DNA of 64,000 bases from Acytostelium subglobosum LB1. Its lineage: Eukaryota; Evosea; Eumycetozoa; Acytosteliales; Acytosteliaceae. The stretch lies in the NCBI RefSeq assembly GCF_000787575.1, contig NW_012236501.1, positions 285,102 through 349,101 on the forward strand. The letters run 5' to 3'. This document shows, piece by piece, positions 34,396-47,500 of this stretch. The position numbers and the translations under genes were made by a program. The stretch's first letter is position 1; each line of letters opens with the position of its first letter. Below the pieces are notes generated by a model. That model saw nothing but the letters and a program-made list of their open reading frames with translations, was not told the DNA's origin and ran no database searches.

Positions 34396-37024
34396 ATGGG
34401 ATCAAACAATCCTCATTGGTTGTTCAACAATGAATGCCACATTGAGAGACTATCAACAGAGTTGGAGGCAATCGATGATCCTTCAAAGAGATTGATTGAA
34501 TCACTCAACACATTCAATGCTCTCAGGACAGAGTGTTATGACATGACCAACAAGCTATCAGATTGTCACAAAGCATTTGGTGATGTAGTTGGCACATCGA
34601 AATCATTCGATTGGTACATCAAAGATAACTCAAACATCAAGATTGTATTGGCTGGTCCAACTCACTCTGGAAAGGTATGTCATCATGAGTGGGACACTCA
34701 ATCAATCTTACTCACTCAAACAATCAAACAGTCAACATTGATCAACACATTACTGTCATGTCAACTGATGCCATCAAGTGGCGGTCACACATCAGGAAGG
34801 ATATGCATTCTGGCTCACTCGACAACGATCAGAATCAAGTTCTTCAAAGTGATACCACACCAAGATCAGGATCATCCCAGCAGGTTAGAGTGTATCGATG
34901 ATGAGACCATCACAATCGAGAATCAAAGACAACTACAGACCACATTGAAACAACATCTATCAAGACCAGCAGGTATCGACAATGAAGCAGACCCATTGAC
35001 ATTCAAAGAATGGGCCAGCAAGATTGTGAGAGTCGAGTTCCCATCACCATTGCTCCGGACTGGATTGGAGATCATCGATGTTCCAGGCTTCAGCATCTCT
35101 GATCATGCATCATTGTTCAGCATCCGCAAGCAGTTCTTCAATGTCTACCAACCCACAGGCATCATGTTTTGTTACTCCAACACGGCGTTCTCTGATGGTG
35201 AAGTGTTGGCCATGCCTGATCTCATTCACTCATTACCGAGCGATCACAATGATTCAATGCTCTTTGTCAACACCAAGAGGTCCAAGAGTGAGGTGGCACT
35301 CAACAACAACATTGATCAAGGTGATGAGATCCCACTCGAGTTGATCAACTCCTACACAGACATCTGCTTCTCAAAAGTTGAGAAATCGATTCCCAATGCA
35401 TCCAAGAGACGATTCTCAATTGTCAATGCACTGGATTTCATCAAACAACCCAAGTCTGTTGGAACGAGATATATGTTCAATCAATTCATCGACCAACTGA
35501 TCAAGTGGATTGCAAAGATATTCCAACAACAAGGTCACACATTACTAAGGATGATCGAACTCGAATGCAAATCAATGTGGAAAGTTGGAGATTCATTGAA
35601 ATTCAAACTTGGCCATGACTGTGACATTGACACTCTAAAGAGGGACACATTTGATGTGCTGAACCAATATGCAAACGACGTTTCAGTCTCAGTTAATAGG
35701 ATAGTTGACACGATCCCTGTTCGTTTCATGGAGGTGTTGGGTCTGAAGTCCACCAAGAATTGTATCAAATCGACTCAGCTATCCATTAAGAATTTGGATG
35801 TTAAAGACAATTCAACCAGATTCCAACAAGAAATGAAACACCTTTTCGATAGCATCATCGAGAAGGTTATCGATCAGCTAGGGAGGACTTTGACTGTAGA
35901 GATTAACTCATTCACCAATGTGAGCTTTAAAGAAGAACTATTCTCAATTATGATGATTAGTGACTCGATGGGCTGCTTCAAGGACACATTTTCTACAGCA
36001 TTTGGTGACCTCCTTTCAAGGGCAATAGTGGACAAGATCAGATCTACGCTGTATGAGACATTCATCAATCACGTCAAGGTACCCAACCTAATGAATAGTC
36101 TCAAGTCCCAAGTCAAGAAGTATCCAGATCTAATTGATCATTTAAATTTGCTATATGCGATTTATTGGGTCCAAGCTCGACAATTCGTTATATTGGCGAA
36201 CTACCTTCAGACACAAATGGCTCTTGTAGGCAGGAGTATCAAAGCAGCCAGCATGACACAAGAGAGTATCCATCTTTCGAATGTACAATACCAAACACTC
36301 TATTGTAATGTACTGGTACTCGACACCAAGTTGCACTTCCCATTCGACAACCTCCGTGTAGACTGGGGAAATGGACCAGTTTACATTGCAACACTCAGGA
36401 ATCAACCATACTGGGTCCAGTCTACCACCAACAACAGCTCAGTGTTTGGCATTGTTTCCAATGAAGTACAGGCTTCACCTATGTTACCACTTCATGGCAT
36501 CTTCCAAGATCATCGTTCAGATTGTACGGAGTGGTTGTTTGTGTATAAGAAGTGCGATCCATTGTTGGCATACCTCGAAGAGCACATCTCTTCAATGACA
36601 ATCAAACAATCATTGGTCATTATCAATAGTATTGTAAATGCTTTGAAAGATCGGAATGTTGATGATAACTCAATCAAAAAGATTAAGGTGAACCTGGAGT
36701 GCATATTTATAGATATCGAAACCAAAGAGGTATTCTTCTCTTTGGAGGAAAGATGAAGCGAGTCTGTCCACTCAATCCAATGACTTAGATTATTCATATT
36801 GGTACACTACCATGGAGTCAATTGGCATTGTCATCATGGAGCTGTTGCCAAAACTGCAAAGATATAGGATCGATGAAGTGAAACAATTTCTAAATTATTT
36901 GGACTGGGACAATGACAGGATACCATTAGGGTATTGTCGTCCTATTTATGAGTTATTGTGTTTAATATTCTACTACCCAACGATGTTCAGTGACATTTTA
37001 TTAAGGTTAGATCAGCTAAAGTAA
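34396..37024 (+). pseudogene. Dynamin-like GTPase/pseudokinase, copy G (one frameshift near 3' end)
   Basis: Exon 1 34396-34674 and exon 2 from 34732. The leader MGSNNPHWLFNNECHIERLS, IDDPSKRLIESLNTF, GPTHSGK|STLINTLL, IIDVPGFSISDH and FVNTKRSKSE match copies B, C and D, although G is on the opposite strand. The middle is distinct (ECKSMWKVGDSLKFKLG). The N-lobe is shortened: after FDNLRVDW comes GNGPVYIATLRNQPYWVQ. The frame runs to a stop at 36756 (VFFSLEER). About 36745 a one-base change would connect to YSYWYTTMESIGIVIMELLP and the normal end at 37024. Without it the protein lacks about 90 C-terminal residues including the ELLPK helix. May be functional but truncated, or recently broken. 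Confidence 0.78.
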
Positions 37025-37187
37025 TATTCATAAACATCCAGTACTCAAATTAATTTATTATTATTAATTTAATTTATTTGATAACATGTGTTCCATCTTT
37101 GAACTTTGAAACTCAAGCCCAAAACAAACAATTCAATAATAAAAAATGAATCTTTATTATTACTTTTTGTACCAATAAAACAATAAG

Positions 37188-40048
37188 ATGAACTCAACTT
37201 GGTTGTTCGACTATGATTGTCACATTAACAATCTACCAACAGAGGTCGAGGCCATCGATGATCCTTTGAAGAGGTTGATCGAATCACTAAAGAAATTTAA
37301 AGAGCTCAAGACAGAGTGCAATGATAAGATCAACCAATTGTCAACATGTCATTCACTCGTTGGTAACGTCATCACCAAAGACATCAATCACTCAATCAAA
37401 CCATTCAACAACGTCAAGTTGGTATTAGCAGGCCCAACACATTCTGGAAAGGTATGTTGAGATGATGTCGATGGCATCATTCAATCAAAGAGCACTCTCT
37501 AACATGATCACTCAATCAATCAAACAAACAGTCAACATTGATCAACACATTACTTGGGTGTCAGCTAATGCCATCAGGTGGCGGACATACCTCTGGCAGG
37601 ATATGTGTATTGGCTCACTCGACAACGATACGCGTTAGGTTCTTCAAGGTCATACCTCAACAAGGGGTGGAGCCTAGCAAGCTAAAGTGTATAGACAGTG
37701 AGACGATAACATTGGATACGAGGAGACAGCTACAAGAATGCATGACCAAACACCTCGTACGACCCAAGAAGAAAGGCGACGCTGATGATTCCAATGCAGA
37801 CAACGACAATGATATAGACCCATTGGCATTCCCAGAGTGGGCCAGCAAGATTGTGATGGTCGAGTTCCCATCAGCATTGCTCGAGACTGGTCTCGAGATC
37901 ATCGATGTGCCAGGCTTCAGCGTCTCGGACGACGCATCATTGTTCAGTATCCGCAAGCAGTTCTTCAGTGCCTACTATCCCACTGGCGTCATGTTTTGTT
38001 ATCCCAACACCATCTCTGATGCTGAAGTCCAGGCAGTGTCCGACTTGTTGAACTCGCTGCCCAACAACGACTGGAGCAACAACAAGTCGTGCAAGCCTGG
38101 CTCCAACATTGATGATGAGTTCATCTTCTTTGCCAACACCAAGACGTCCAAGAAGGAGGTGGCCGTCAACAATTTTATCGAACTAGACGAGGAGGTGCCA
38201 CTCGAGTTGATCGACAGCCACTCAACAGATTGCTTCTCGAAGCTCAAGTCATCCAGTCTGAGCGCATCAATGGATATTGTTGACAGACGATTCGCCATTG
38301 TCAATGCGCTGGACTTTGTAAGCAAGCCAAAGTCGATGGAGAACAGACACATATTCAAACAGTTTGTCAATCGATTGATCAAGTGGATGGCCCGCCTGAC
38401 ACAGCGCCATTGCGATCTCGTGCTGAGGATGGTCGAGCTCGAGTCGCACTCAATGTCGATCAAGGTCAGGTCCATTCAGAGCTACGTTGGCGACAAGCTC
38501 GACGACATGGCCAACCTTCATAAGGAGGCCGACACCCTGCTCGAGTACTACGTCATGCACATCGTGGCCGTCGCCATCAAGATCTTTGAGAAGCTGGTCC
38601 AGGACATCAGGACTGCCCTCTTCTCTGACGAGGCGGGGCTGGAGATTGATCAATATCAAGCCAACATCTACAAAGCAGCACAGAGGGACAAGGCCTTTCA
38701 GCTGGGCCTGGCCACGCGACTCTTCTTTGATGGCCGCATTAAGAATGTGATCAATGAGTTCGAGGCTAGATTTGTCAAAGAGATTGGATTGAACAAGTTC
38801 CTGACGCACGAGCATGGTGACGACGAGGACATCATCGTGATGCAGTTCAAGCTTACGTTTGACGACTTTGAGACCAACTTCTCGTCGCCATTCGCCAGGC
38901 TCCTGTCCTCGACCATCGCCGGCGATATTAGATCAAAGATGTTTGAAGGGTTCCTGCGACACTTCACGGCCAAGGCACAAAGGAACAAGGACTTCAAGTC
39001 ACTGGTAGCGATCTATCCAGACACAGTCGATTACGTCTCGCTACAAGAGGACGTTGGCTATGAGATCAGAAAACAGGTGGCCGTGTTCAGGGCCTTGCTA
39101 TCGAGTCGACTGGGCCGCCTGGTGCGCCACGTCAAGTTGGCCAGCATGTCGCCACAGAATGTCGATCTCTCCAAAGCCAAGTACCAAGCACTCTACATCG
39201 AAACTTTGGAGCTGAACTGTCGTCTGCACTTCCCCTTTGAGATGGACAGCCTAAAGGTGAGCGCGGTGCCAGCCAACGTCGTGGCGCAGAGTGATTGTGG
39301 TACAGTGTACAGTGGGACGTTCAGGAATCAGACTTACATGGTCCAGGTCGCGCCGCCCAAGTATGTCATCCAACACAACTCCAACAAGGTGGCCATGTAC
39401 GCGAGGCTGGGCAAGAGCACTACGAATGACACAACAATGTTGCCAATGCACGCTATCTTCAAACGACCAATCTCATCGGCGCCCAACAATGACGGCGCCA
39501 ACAACAATGATCAAGTGGAATGGCTATTGTTGTACAAACAGTGTCGCCCGCTTATACCATACCTCAAGGAGAACATATCAAAGATGACGCTAGCCCAGTC
39601 GCTGTCAATGATCACGCGAGTGGCCATGGCTGTTCAACACCTGCATACTGGCGTGTACCTGTTCCGTGGGATCGTGCATGAGAACGTCAAACTGGAGTTC
39701 ATGTACACCGACATGGACACCAAGGATGTATACCTATCGATGTTTGGCGATGTGAAGGAGGGACAGGTCACCTGTGAAGATCCAAGCTTACTGTCGCAGA
39801 TATCCGACCTGTCCTTACTGGGCGTGGCGATCGTCGAGTTGTTGCCCAAACCAATGCTACGTAGATACACAATCGAAGAGATATTGTCTGATCCCAAACG
39901 AATGATTGAAAGCAGCAATAGTATACCAGCAAAGTATCGCGATACATTCATAGAGTTGGTAGAGCTATGCTTCATGGATGATGCGACCATCAAGCATGTT
40001 GTATCAAAGTTGGTTGAGCTCAACAACTACCTATTCCCATCAACATAG
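37188..40048 (+). CDS. Dynamin-like GTPase/pseudokinase, copy H (intact)
   Basis: Exon 1 37188-37451 (88 codons) and exon 2 37532-40048, 926 residues. Leader MNSTWLFDYDCHINNLPTEV and VEAIDDPLKRLIESLKKF; Walker A GPTHSGK (82-88) then STLINTLLGCQLMPSGGGHT. G3 IIDVPGFSVSDD; G4-like FANTKTSKKE. The helical middle spans about 300-650. The pseudokinase starts near 675 with SDCGTVYSGTFRNQTYMVQV (Gln where kinases have the beta-3 Lys). The hinge is LLLYKQCRPLIPYLKENISK; the catalytic loop is IVHENVKLEFMY (about 802, no Asp or Asn in place); YLSMFG (about 823) replaces DFG; DLSLLGVAIVELLPKP is the alpha-F region. It is GC-richer than B-D and a good reference copy for the family. Confidence 0.85.
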
Positions 40049-40251
40049 TCAACATCAATGTACATAAATATCCCAGTGTAGTAGTATTATCTGTATCAAT
40101 TATCTGTATCTATCTCTGTGAAGGATTTTGAAGAAATGAATGAAAAATGGGACTTTGGTTCACTTTATCAACTTGAACATCACTCTTTCGTTCATTCATT
40201 CATCAATCATACAAATAACAAACAGATAAATACATACACATATATATACAC

Positions 40252-41274
40252 ATGTCACATCTAACAATAAGATCAACTATAGCACTTAGCAATGGTGTAG
40301 CCATGCCCCTCTTTGGATGTATGTCACAACATCACATTGATTGAATGAGGAGTGAGTGCTAACAAACAAGCATATACTGTACAGTGGGCACATACCAGGT
40401 GATGGTCGCAGACATCAAGAAGACATTGTTAAGTGCATTGGATACAGGTTATATTGCAATTGATACAGCATCAAGTTATAGAAATGAAGAGGCCATTGGT
40501 AATGTACTCAAGGAGTTGTTTAGTTCTGGCCGTGTAAAGCGTGAGGATCTGTTCATCACGACAAAGGCATCGACTTCAGAGCATGGCTATGAGAAGGCTA
40601 TGGCAGGATGTGAGGGCTCACTCAAACGTTTGGGACTGGACTATCTGGACCTCTACTTGATTCACTGGCCTGGTGTGGCGGGCAATCAGCCATCTGCACC
40701 GATCAACTCTACAATCCGCGCAGAGACATGGCGTGCATTCGAGACACTCTACGAGCAGAAGAAGTGCCGATCGATTGGTGTGAGCAACTACACCGTGGCA
40801 CATCTCGAGGAGTTGTTCAAACATTGCAAGGTCAAGCCACATGTCAACCAAGTTGAGTTCCATCCATTCCTCTACAACAAAGACTTGTTGGCCTTTTGTC
40901 AAGGCAATGGTATTGCCTTGGAAGCATACTCATCATTAGTTCGTGCTGATAAGGATTCGGTATGTGTCTTCTGGATCACCCAACCCTTGCCCTCGCCCAC
41001 GTCCTTAACCCTAACACTTACCCATTGCACTACACAGTTCCAGGACAAGGTGTTGACAGGCATTGCTACGACATTGAACAAGACACCAGCACAGGTATTG
41101 TTGCGATGGGCCATTCAAAAGAATGTTATTGTCATTCCAAAGTCAATCAAGGAAGAGAGGATAAAGGAGAATGCCAACATCTTTGACTTTGTCATCTCGG
41201 ACCAAGACATGTTAGCACTTGACGGCCTCAACTGTGATCGTCGTATCTGTTGGAATCCTTATACAGTGGCTTAA
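40252..41274 (+). CDS. Aldo-keto reductase
   Basis: NADPH-dependent aldo-keto reductase, 292 residues. Exons 40252-40318, 40385-40959 and 41038-41274 join in frame. The first exon ends AMPLFG and continues LGTYQV across the intron. The catalytic tetrad is visible: Asp and Tyr in AIDTASSYRNEEAIG, Lys in LFITTKAS and His in YLIHWPG. The signatures LKRLGLDYLDLYLIHWP, RSIGVSNYTVAHLEEL and VIPKSIKEERIKEN (NADPH binding) are present. The substrate cannot be told. Intron 1 carries TGCTAACA and TTGATTGA. It lies between GTPase copy H and the Crinkler-like gene, with no evident link to either. Confidence 0.9.
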
Positions 41275-41366
41275 GTCTCAGGATCGAAAATGTATCATAC
41301 AATATCATATCTCTCTAAAACGATGATCATCTGGTTTATTTGAGATTGATTGAATATGGTACAAGT

Positions 41367-43617
41367 CTAGTCAACTTTCAGTTGAGCCAGAAGCGGAAAA
41401 GAATTATGGACACTGGTGTTGTCGAGGAAGACAATCAGCTGGTTGTTGAAGCTCATGTCTTTATAATCTAAATCTTTGGTGGCGAACCACATGAACTGAT
41501 CTTGAAGGTATTTCGACGCTGCCTTGGCCTTCGTCTGAAGTGTGGATCCCTGCCACTTGTTCGAGTGAGACTTTCCGACGGTGACTTGGCATGCAGTGAG
41601 CAGCTTGTTCTTTGAGTTCCAGAAGAACCAATCTACAATTGGGAAGCTTGGAGATGTTGGCACCAGCAAGGAATCGATTGTCCAGTCGACGCCATTGAAG
41701 CGAGTATCATAAATGAATTGAGTCTTGACTGGTTGTGCCTTGAATATAATATCGGTACGACTGGCGCTGATAATGAGCTTGCCTCTGTTCGTTGGATCAT
41801 CTCTACTTGTGCAATTAATCTGAGAGATGTTCCAGGTCAGTGTTGTATTATTCTCCCTCTGAAGCGTTTCGACCAGGTACTTCTCGACACATCGCCCCAA
41901 TACATCGCTCGTCATGTTGATTGATCTTGTAAAGATTGAGCGGTATATTTCCAATGAATGTTCAATGTAAGTCTGAGTATTGAGATAGCGATTCGAAAGT
42001 ATTTGTTGAATTAGTGGAAAGATGGGGACAATGCGCGCGTCAGAGTCTCTATACATGAGCTGTTGGTTGAGCTTTGTTGAAAGACCTGTGGAGGGAATAC
42101 CAAGAAAGACCAAGGATATTGCGCGGTTGTAATCCGCCGCTATGGGTGCGTTAGTGATGAATTCATCGTAGAAGTGTTGGTCCTGTTCATTAATTTGTGG
42201 AGAGCGTATATCTTTGTACGACTTGACCACATCAGCCAGAGTGAGTGAGTTGTTGTCTCTCCAAACCTTGGAAATATGGGTGAGCTCCATTCTGCCGTTC
42301 ATGCACACATTGTTAGTAAAGTAACAAACAGCCTGAGATGGTGTTAAGGTAACATACGGGATGAAGTTGGTAAGGACCTTGATCAACTCAATGTCGTCAG
42401 GGCTCAGAGTGGCGAACTTCTTGGTGGTCTCGATGCTCTGCCACTGTTTGAACTCATCGTCGGTGTAGCCCTCGTTGTACTGAAATACTGGCCAATTTGC
42501 ATCCTTTGCAACCTTTAGGTAGTATCTGTTGTTGGCCGAGCCCGAGACGATGACCAACTGTTTGATCCACAAAATACTGCGGACCAAATATACCTCGGCA
42601 ATAGAGAAGGGTTTTTTCATGCGGTCTTGGTCTGACAAGCCATTGTGTTGGTCAAAGAAGAAATATGCTTGCAGATCATTCTTTGAGCAGTGGCGGGCCA
42701 CATCATCCATGAGGCGAAGGAAGCTGTCATCGTCATATTTGTGGCGACTGGGGTGGTCTTGAACAAATTTGTCACCAGCGTACATAAATGCATTGTCCAG
42801 ACACTCCATAAAGAATTGAAAGGGATTTGAGGCTCCAACCCAGCCTCCACAGTCACTGATGTACAACACTCTGTTAGTAGTGTCCTGCTTGAGAGCCGAG
42901 GCGATCTGGAAGATTGAGTGTGACTTGCCCACACCTTGAGGACCCTGCACATAGACTCCACGGTTAATGCCATGATTATTGGTGATGAAGGTCATGAGTC
43001 TATCTGTTATCGCCCTTTTGACCACCTTGACCAGTTTGTCCTGGAAATCAAACCGAGTGCGATCAGTGTGGAGGGAGGATGGCGATGCGGGCAAGGTGAC
43101 AATAGAATGATCAAACTTGACTTTCTTTAGTCGATCATCATACTCAGCGACTAACTCTTCTTCAAAGTACCTCTTTGCTATTGTGACAAAGGATGAGCCA
43201 ATTGTAAGTAACTTGACTACATTCACTCATCATGCGCGCTCATCTTTTGAACTTACGAGTAGCTTGGTCATCAACTCCTGTAGCAGAGTTTTGATTGAGT
43301 GTATGTAAGTATTAAATGTAACATGTATGTTACATGAACATAGTAAAGTGTTTGTACTTACTGGGAATGTGCAAGTAGAGCGTGAGTATGTCGTCTTTTG
43401 TTGTTGGAAGACTTGTCAAGAGTGTTTTGCTGTTGGTATGTACATCGCCGTTAATGTCTTTAAAGCCAAACTCATCAAGATTATACGGCTTGAGTACAGA
43501 AAATGCTTTCTTGGCCATGATCTTTAGATCCTGCAACTCCTCCTCATCAGTGATCTTAAATGAGTCACCCTCTGGTTCACCGTGAGGGTTGCTATAAACT
43601 CTCGACCTGTTGGACAT
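41367..43617 (-). CDS. Crinkler-like P-loop NTPase with C-terminal nuclease-like domain
   Basis: Exons 43617-43362, 43277-43257 (21 bases) and 43216-41367 join in frame to 708 residues; the gene looks whole. Residues 1-85 form a ubiquitin-like header typical of Crinkler-type proteins (FGFKDINGDVHTNSKTLL, ending LYLHIP). A basic helical link is followed by an NTPase domain with Walker A GPQGVGKS (about 184-191) and a strand VLYISDCGGW. The C-terminal part has DWFFWNSKNKLLTACQVTVG and KAASKYLQDQFMWF, the layout expected of the restriction-endonuclease-like tips of these proteins. Crinkler-type proteins are widespread eukaryotic effectors thought to act in conflict or defence. The family call rests on layout and recalled patterns, so it is tentative. 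Confidence 0.6.
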
Positions 43618-44594
43618 ATTTCTATCTGTTTAATATATACATGTATATGAATGAATAAATAAATGAATGAATGAATCAATGAATGAAAGTTAGCAAACTT
43701 TTGAACCACTTTTGTTCTTTGATCCACTTTGGTGAAGTTCACCGAAGGTCGTCTAGTTGTAAAATCAACACTTTGAACAAGAATTTGACATCTCATTCTA
43801 ACTCCACACTTTTATCTCTTCATTTATCTATTCAAAGATTGAAGACAATAACTACTACTACTAGATGATTGGTAAAAGGTGGAAATAGCAATGATAAATG
43901 AACTATTCACGAATACACTGAGTCCCATAAATTGATGGTATAAGCCCAGCCCATGATTCATTGAAAGCGGGTCCACCCAGAATTAGATTCATGAACCCAT
44001 CCCATTGATCAAGACACAAAAAAGTGGGTGATTTTGATTAAACTTGCAAAAGTTTGATCTATCCCAATCACAACATCTGGACAAAACATTGGGTTGTGGG
44101 TGGTCATTGATCACCCCAACACGACACTCGAATGTCTTTGGGCATCCTTGCATATGAATGTACTAAACAACAAACAAAGAACATAGATATATATTATTTA
44201 TACATATATACTTCTTATTATACATTATTTATTTATTTTTCATTGTTACTAATAACATTTATTTGTATTTGTAACATATCATATTTATATTTGTAACATT
44301 ATTATTATTTGTACTAGATTGACAAGTCCATCATCATCAGGTATGTGTACATCTTTAAGTCCGATCATGATTCGAGGAGTGGACAAGTCCACGAGACAAG
44401 TGGGAGTTCTTCAAGACCTCAAGTGTTTGAACTTCTTCGACTCCCCCACACTCCCCTGCTCATTCTTCACAAGTTGATGTTCTAGAACACTTTACTAACA
44501 TGTTCATGAACATCAATCATACACATACATATAATCAATCAACTATGGTGCAGATATACAATAGATCAATCAAACAACAACATCAACAACAATC
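43618..44594. other. Long spacer before myosin I
   Basis: 977 bases without a supported gene. 43645-43690 has ATGAATGAAT repeats. 43950-44110 is locally GC-richer, with GGGTGATTTTGATTAAACTT. 44170-44310 is very AT-rich with TTATTTATTATTTG repeats, likely the promoter core. 44500-44594 is the myosin leader with CATCAACAACAATC before the ATG. No tRNA or other RNA fold was recognised. Confidence 0.45.
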
Positions 44595-47500
44595 ATGGCC
44601 AACAAGAAACCAGATTGGAATAACGCCATGAAGAATGAGGGTCTGGACGACATGACATTGTTGTCAAAGGTGACCAATGACCAGATCCTCGAGAATTTGA
44701 AGAAGCGTTTCGAGAAGGACATCATCTACACGAGTATCGGTGATGTGTTGATCTCGGTCAATCCATTCAAGCCAATACCCATCTACACCGACGAGATCCT
44801 GCACGAGTACGAGGGCAAGTCGCGTATCGAGCTGCCACCACACGTCTATGGTGTGGCCGAGCAGACCTACCGCTCGATGATCAACGAGAAGGAGAACCAG
44901 TGTGTCATCATCTCGGGTGAGTCGGGCGCCGGCAAGACCGAGGCCGCCAAGAAGATCATGCAGTACATCGCCGCCGTCAGTGGCGAGGCGGGCAGTACGG
45001 GCAACAAGAAGGTCGAGCACGTCAAGTCGATCATCCTCGAGACCAACCCACTGCTCGAGGCGTTTGGTAACGCCAAGACACTGCGCAACAACAACTCGTC
45101 GCGTTTCGGCAAGTACTTTGAGATCCAGTTCAACGCCAAGAACGAGCCAGAGGGCGGCAAGATCACCAACTACTTGCTGGAGAAGTCGCGTGTCGTCTTC
45201 CAGCTGAACGGCGAGCGTAACTTCCACATCTTCTACCAGTTCTGCCGCGGCGCCACCGCCAAGGAGCAGGAGGAGTTTGGCATCTACGGCCCAGAGAACT
45301 TTGCCTACCTCACCAAGGGCAACACGCTTGACATTGACGGCGTGGACGACGTCGAGGAGTTTGAGGCCACACGCCACGCCATGAACGTCATTGGCATCAA
45401 CGCACAGGAGCAGTACAACATATTCAAGCTGATCTCTGGTATCCTGTGGCTTGGCAACGTGGACTTTACCGAGCAGGCGGGAGACAAGTGTGTCGTGTCT
45501 GACCAGTCTGTGCTGGACTTTTGCGCGCAGCTGCTGAGCGTTCCCGCCAACCTGCTCAAGACGGCGCTCGAGTTCCGCCAGCTTGAGACCAAGCGCGGCA
45601 ACCAGCGCGGCACCCAATACAATGTGCCACTGAACAAGGCGCAGGCCATCTCGGGCCGTGACGCGCTGGCCAAGGCCATCTACGACCGTCTGTTCAACTG
45701 GCTGGTGGACCGCATCAACAAGGCCATGGAGAACCCGACCACCGGCCTCATGATTGGTGTGCTGGACATCTATGGATTCGAAGTGTTTGATCGCAATGGA
45801 TTCGAGCAGTTCTGCATCAACTACGTCAACGAGAAGCTGCAGCAGATCTTCATCGAGTTCACGCTCAAGATGGAGCAGGAGGAGTACGTGCGCGAGGGCA
45901 TCAAGTGGGAGCCCATCCAGTTCTTTGACAACAAGATTGTGTGCGAGCTGATCGAGGGCAAGAACCCGCCCGGCATCTTCTTGATCCTAGACGACGTGTG
46001 CCGCGCGGTCCACTCGCAGACCGACGGCGCTGACAAGTCGTTGCTGCAACGTATTGCCGTGTGCAAGTCCAACGCTCACTTTGACACGCGTGGCAATGCC
46101 TTTTGCGTGAAGCATTACGCCGGAGACGTCACTTACGAGGGCGCCGGCATGATCGAGAAGAACAAGGACACGCTGCTCAAGGACCATCTGGAGCTGCTGC
46201 AGATCTCCACCAACAACTTCCTCGTCGCGCTCTTCCCCGACGTCATCGACCCCGACTCAAAGAAGCTGCCCACCACAGCCGGCTTCAAGATCAAGTCGCA
46301 GGCCAACGATCTCGTCGCCACACTCATGAAGGCCACGCCACATTACATCCGTTGTCTCAAGTCCAACGATGTGAAGCGCGCCGACGTCTTTGACGGTCCA
46401 CGTGTGCTCCATCAGATCAAGTACCTGGGTCTTCTCGACAACATCAAGGTGCGTCGTGCCGGTTTTGCCTACCGTACCTTCTTCCAGAAGTTCCTCGAGC
46501 GCTACTACCTGCTCTCGGACAAGACCTGTTACGCCGCCAACAACATCTGGAAGGGCGACGCGCTCGGCGGCTGCCGCGCCATCCTCCAATCACAAAACGT
46601 CGACAACAGCCAGTTCCAGATTGGAAAGAGCAAGGTGTTCATTCGCCACCCCGAGATGTTGTTTGCCCTCGAGGAGACACGCGAGCGCTACTGGCACGAC
46701 ATGGCGTCGCGTATCAAGAACGCCTACCGCAACTACAAGGCCTTCCAGTTTGAGTGCTCCAACCGCATCAAGAACGCCTTCAAGAACTACAAGATGTACC
46801 GCCACCGCTGCGCCCAGACCATCCAGGGCTACTACCGCGCTCTCAAGCAGGCCTCACCCTTCTTTGACTTGCGCCAGCAGACCGAGCAGCTCATCACTGG
46901 CCGTAAGGAGCGTCAGCGTTTCTCGATGATCAGTGTGCGCAAGTACTATGGAGACTACCTGGACGTGCGCTCGCAGAACTACCTGCTGGACGCCATGGCA
47001 GAGGGTCGCAATGAAGAGGTGATCCTGTCGGCCAAGTGCCAGATCATCATGCATCCACTGCTCTCGGCCAACAAGATGAGCCCGCGCTTCCTCATCGTCA
47101 CACGTCAGGCCATCTACCTGATAAAGCTCAAGCAGAAGAAGAACCTTGCACAGTATCTGCTCGACCGCCGTCTGCCCTTGCAGGAGGTGGCTTCATTCGC
47201 AATGTCGACACTTGGCGACAACTACATCTTTGTGCGCGCGCCCAACGAGGGCGACATTGCGCTGGTCTGCGACTTCAAGACCGAGCTGATGGCACAGATC
47301 AACAAGCAGAAGGGCACACAGCTACCCGTCGTCTTCCAGCAGGACGTAGAGTATCACAAGAAGAAGAACAGCAACAACACTTGCAAGTTTGTCAAGGACG
47401 AGATGCACAAGGAGGCATTCTACAAGAAGAACACTGTGCACATCGCTTCTGGCATGCCCGCCTCGTCAACCATCAACAAGCCACGCAAGAACCCAAGCAA

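Noticed and set aside
11747-40048. Interpretation of the repeated large genes as a mobile element family
   Set aside because: No terminal repeats, transposase, reverse transcriptase or integrase is seen. The copies have a conserved intron, cellular domains and different flanks, as in tandem gene duplication.
37188-40048. Call of an active protein kinase for copies A-J
   Set aside because: The catalytic-loop Asp and Asn and the DFG Asp are replaced in the sites that can be aligned; only the fold is retained.
43960-44050. Possible RNA polymerase III B-box-like GGGTTCATGAATC on the minus strand
   Set aside because: Does not fit GGTTCRANNC, and no A box, cloverleaf or acceptor stem can be drawn.
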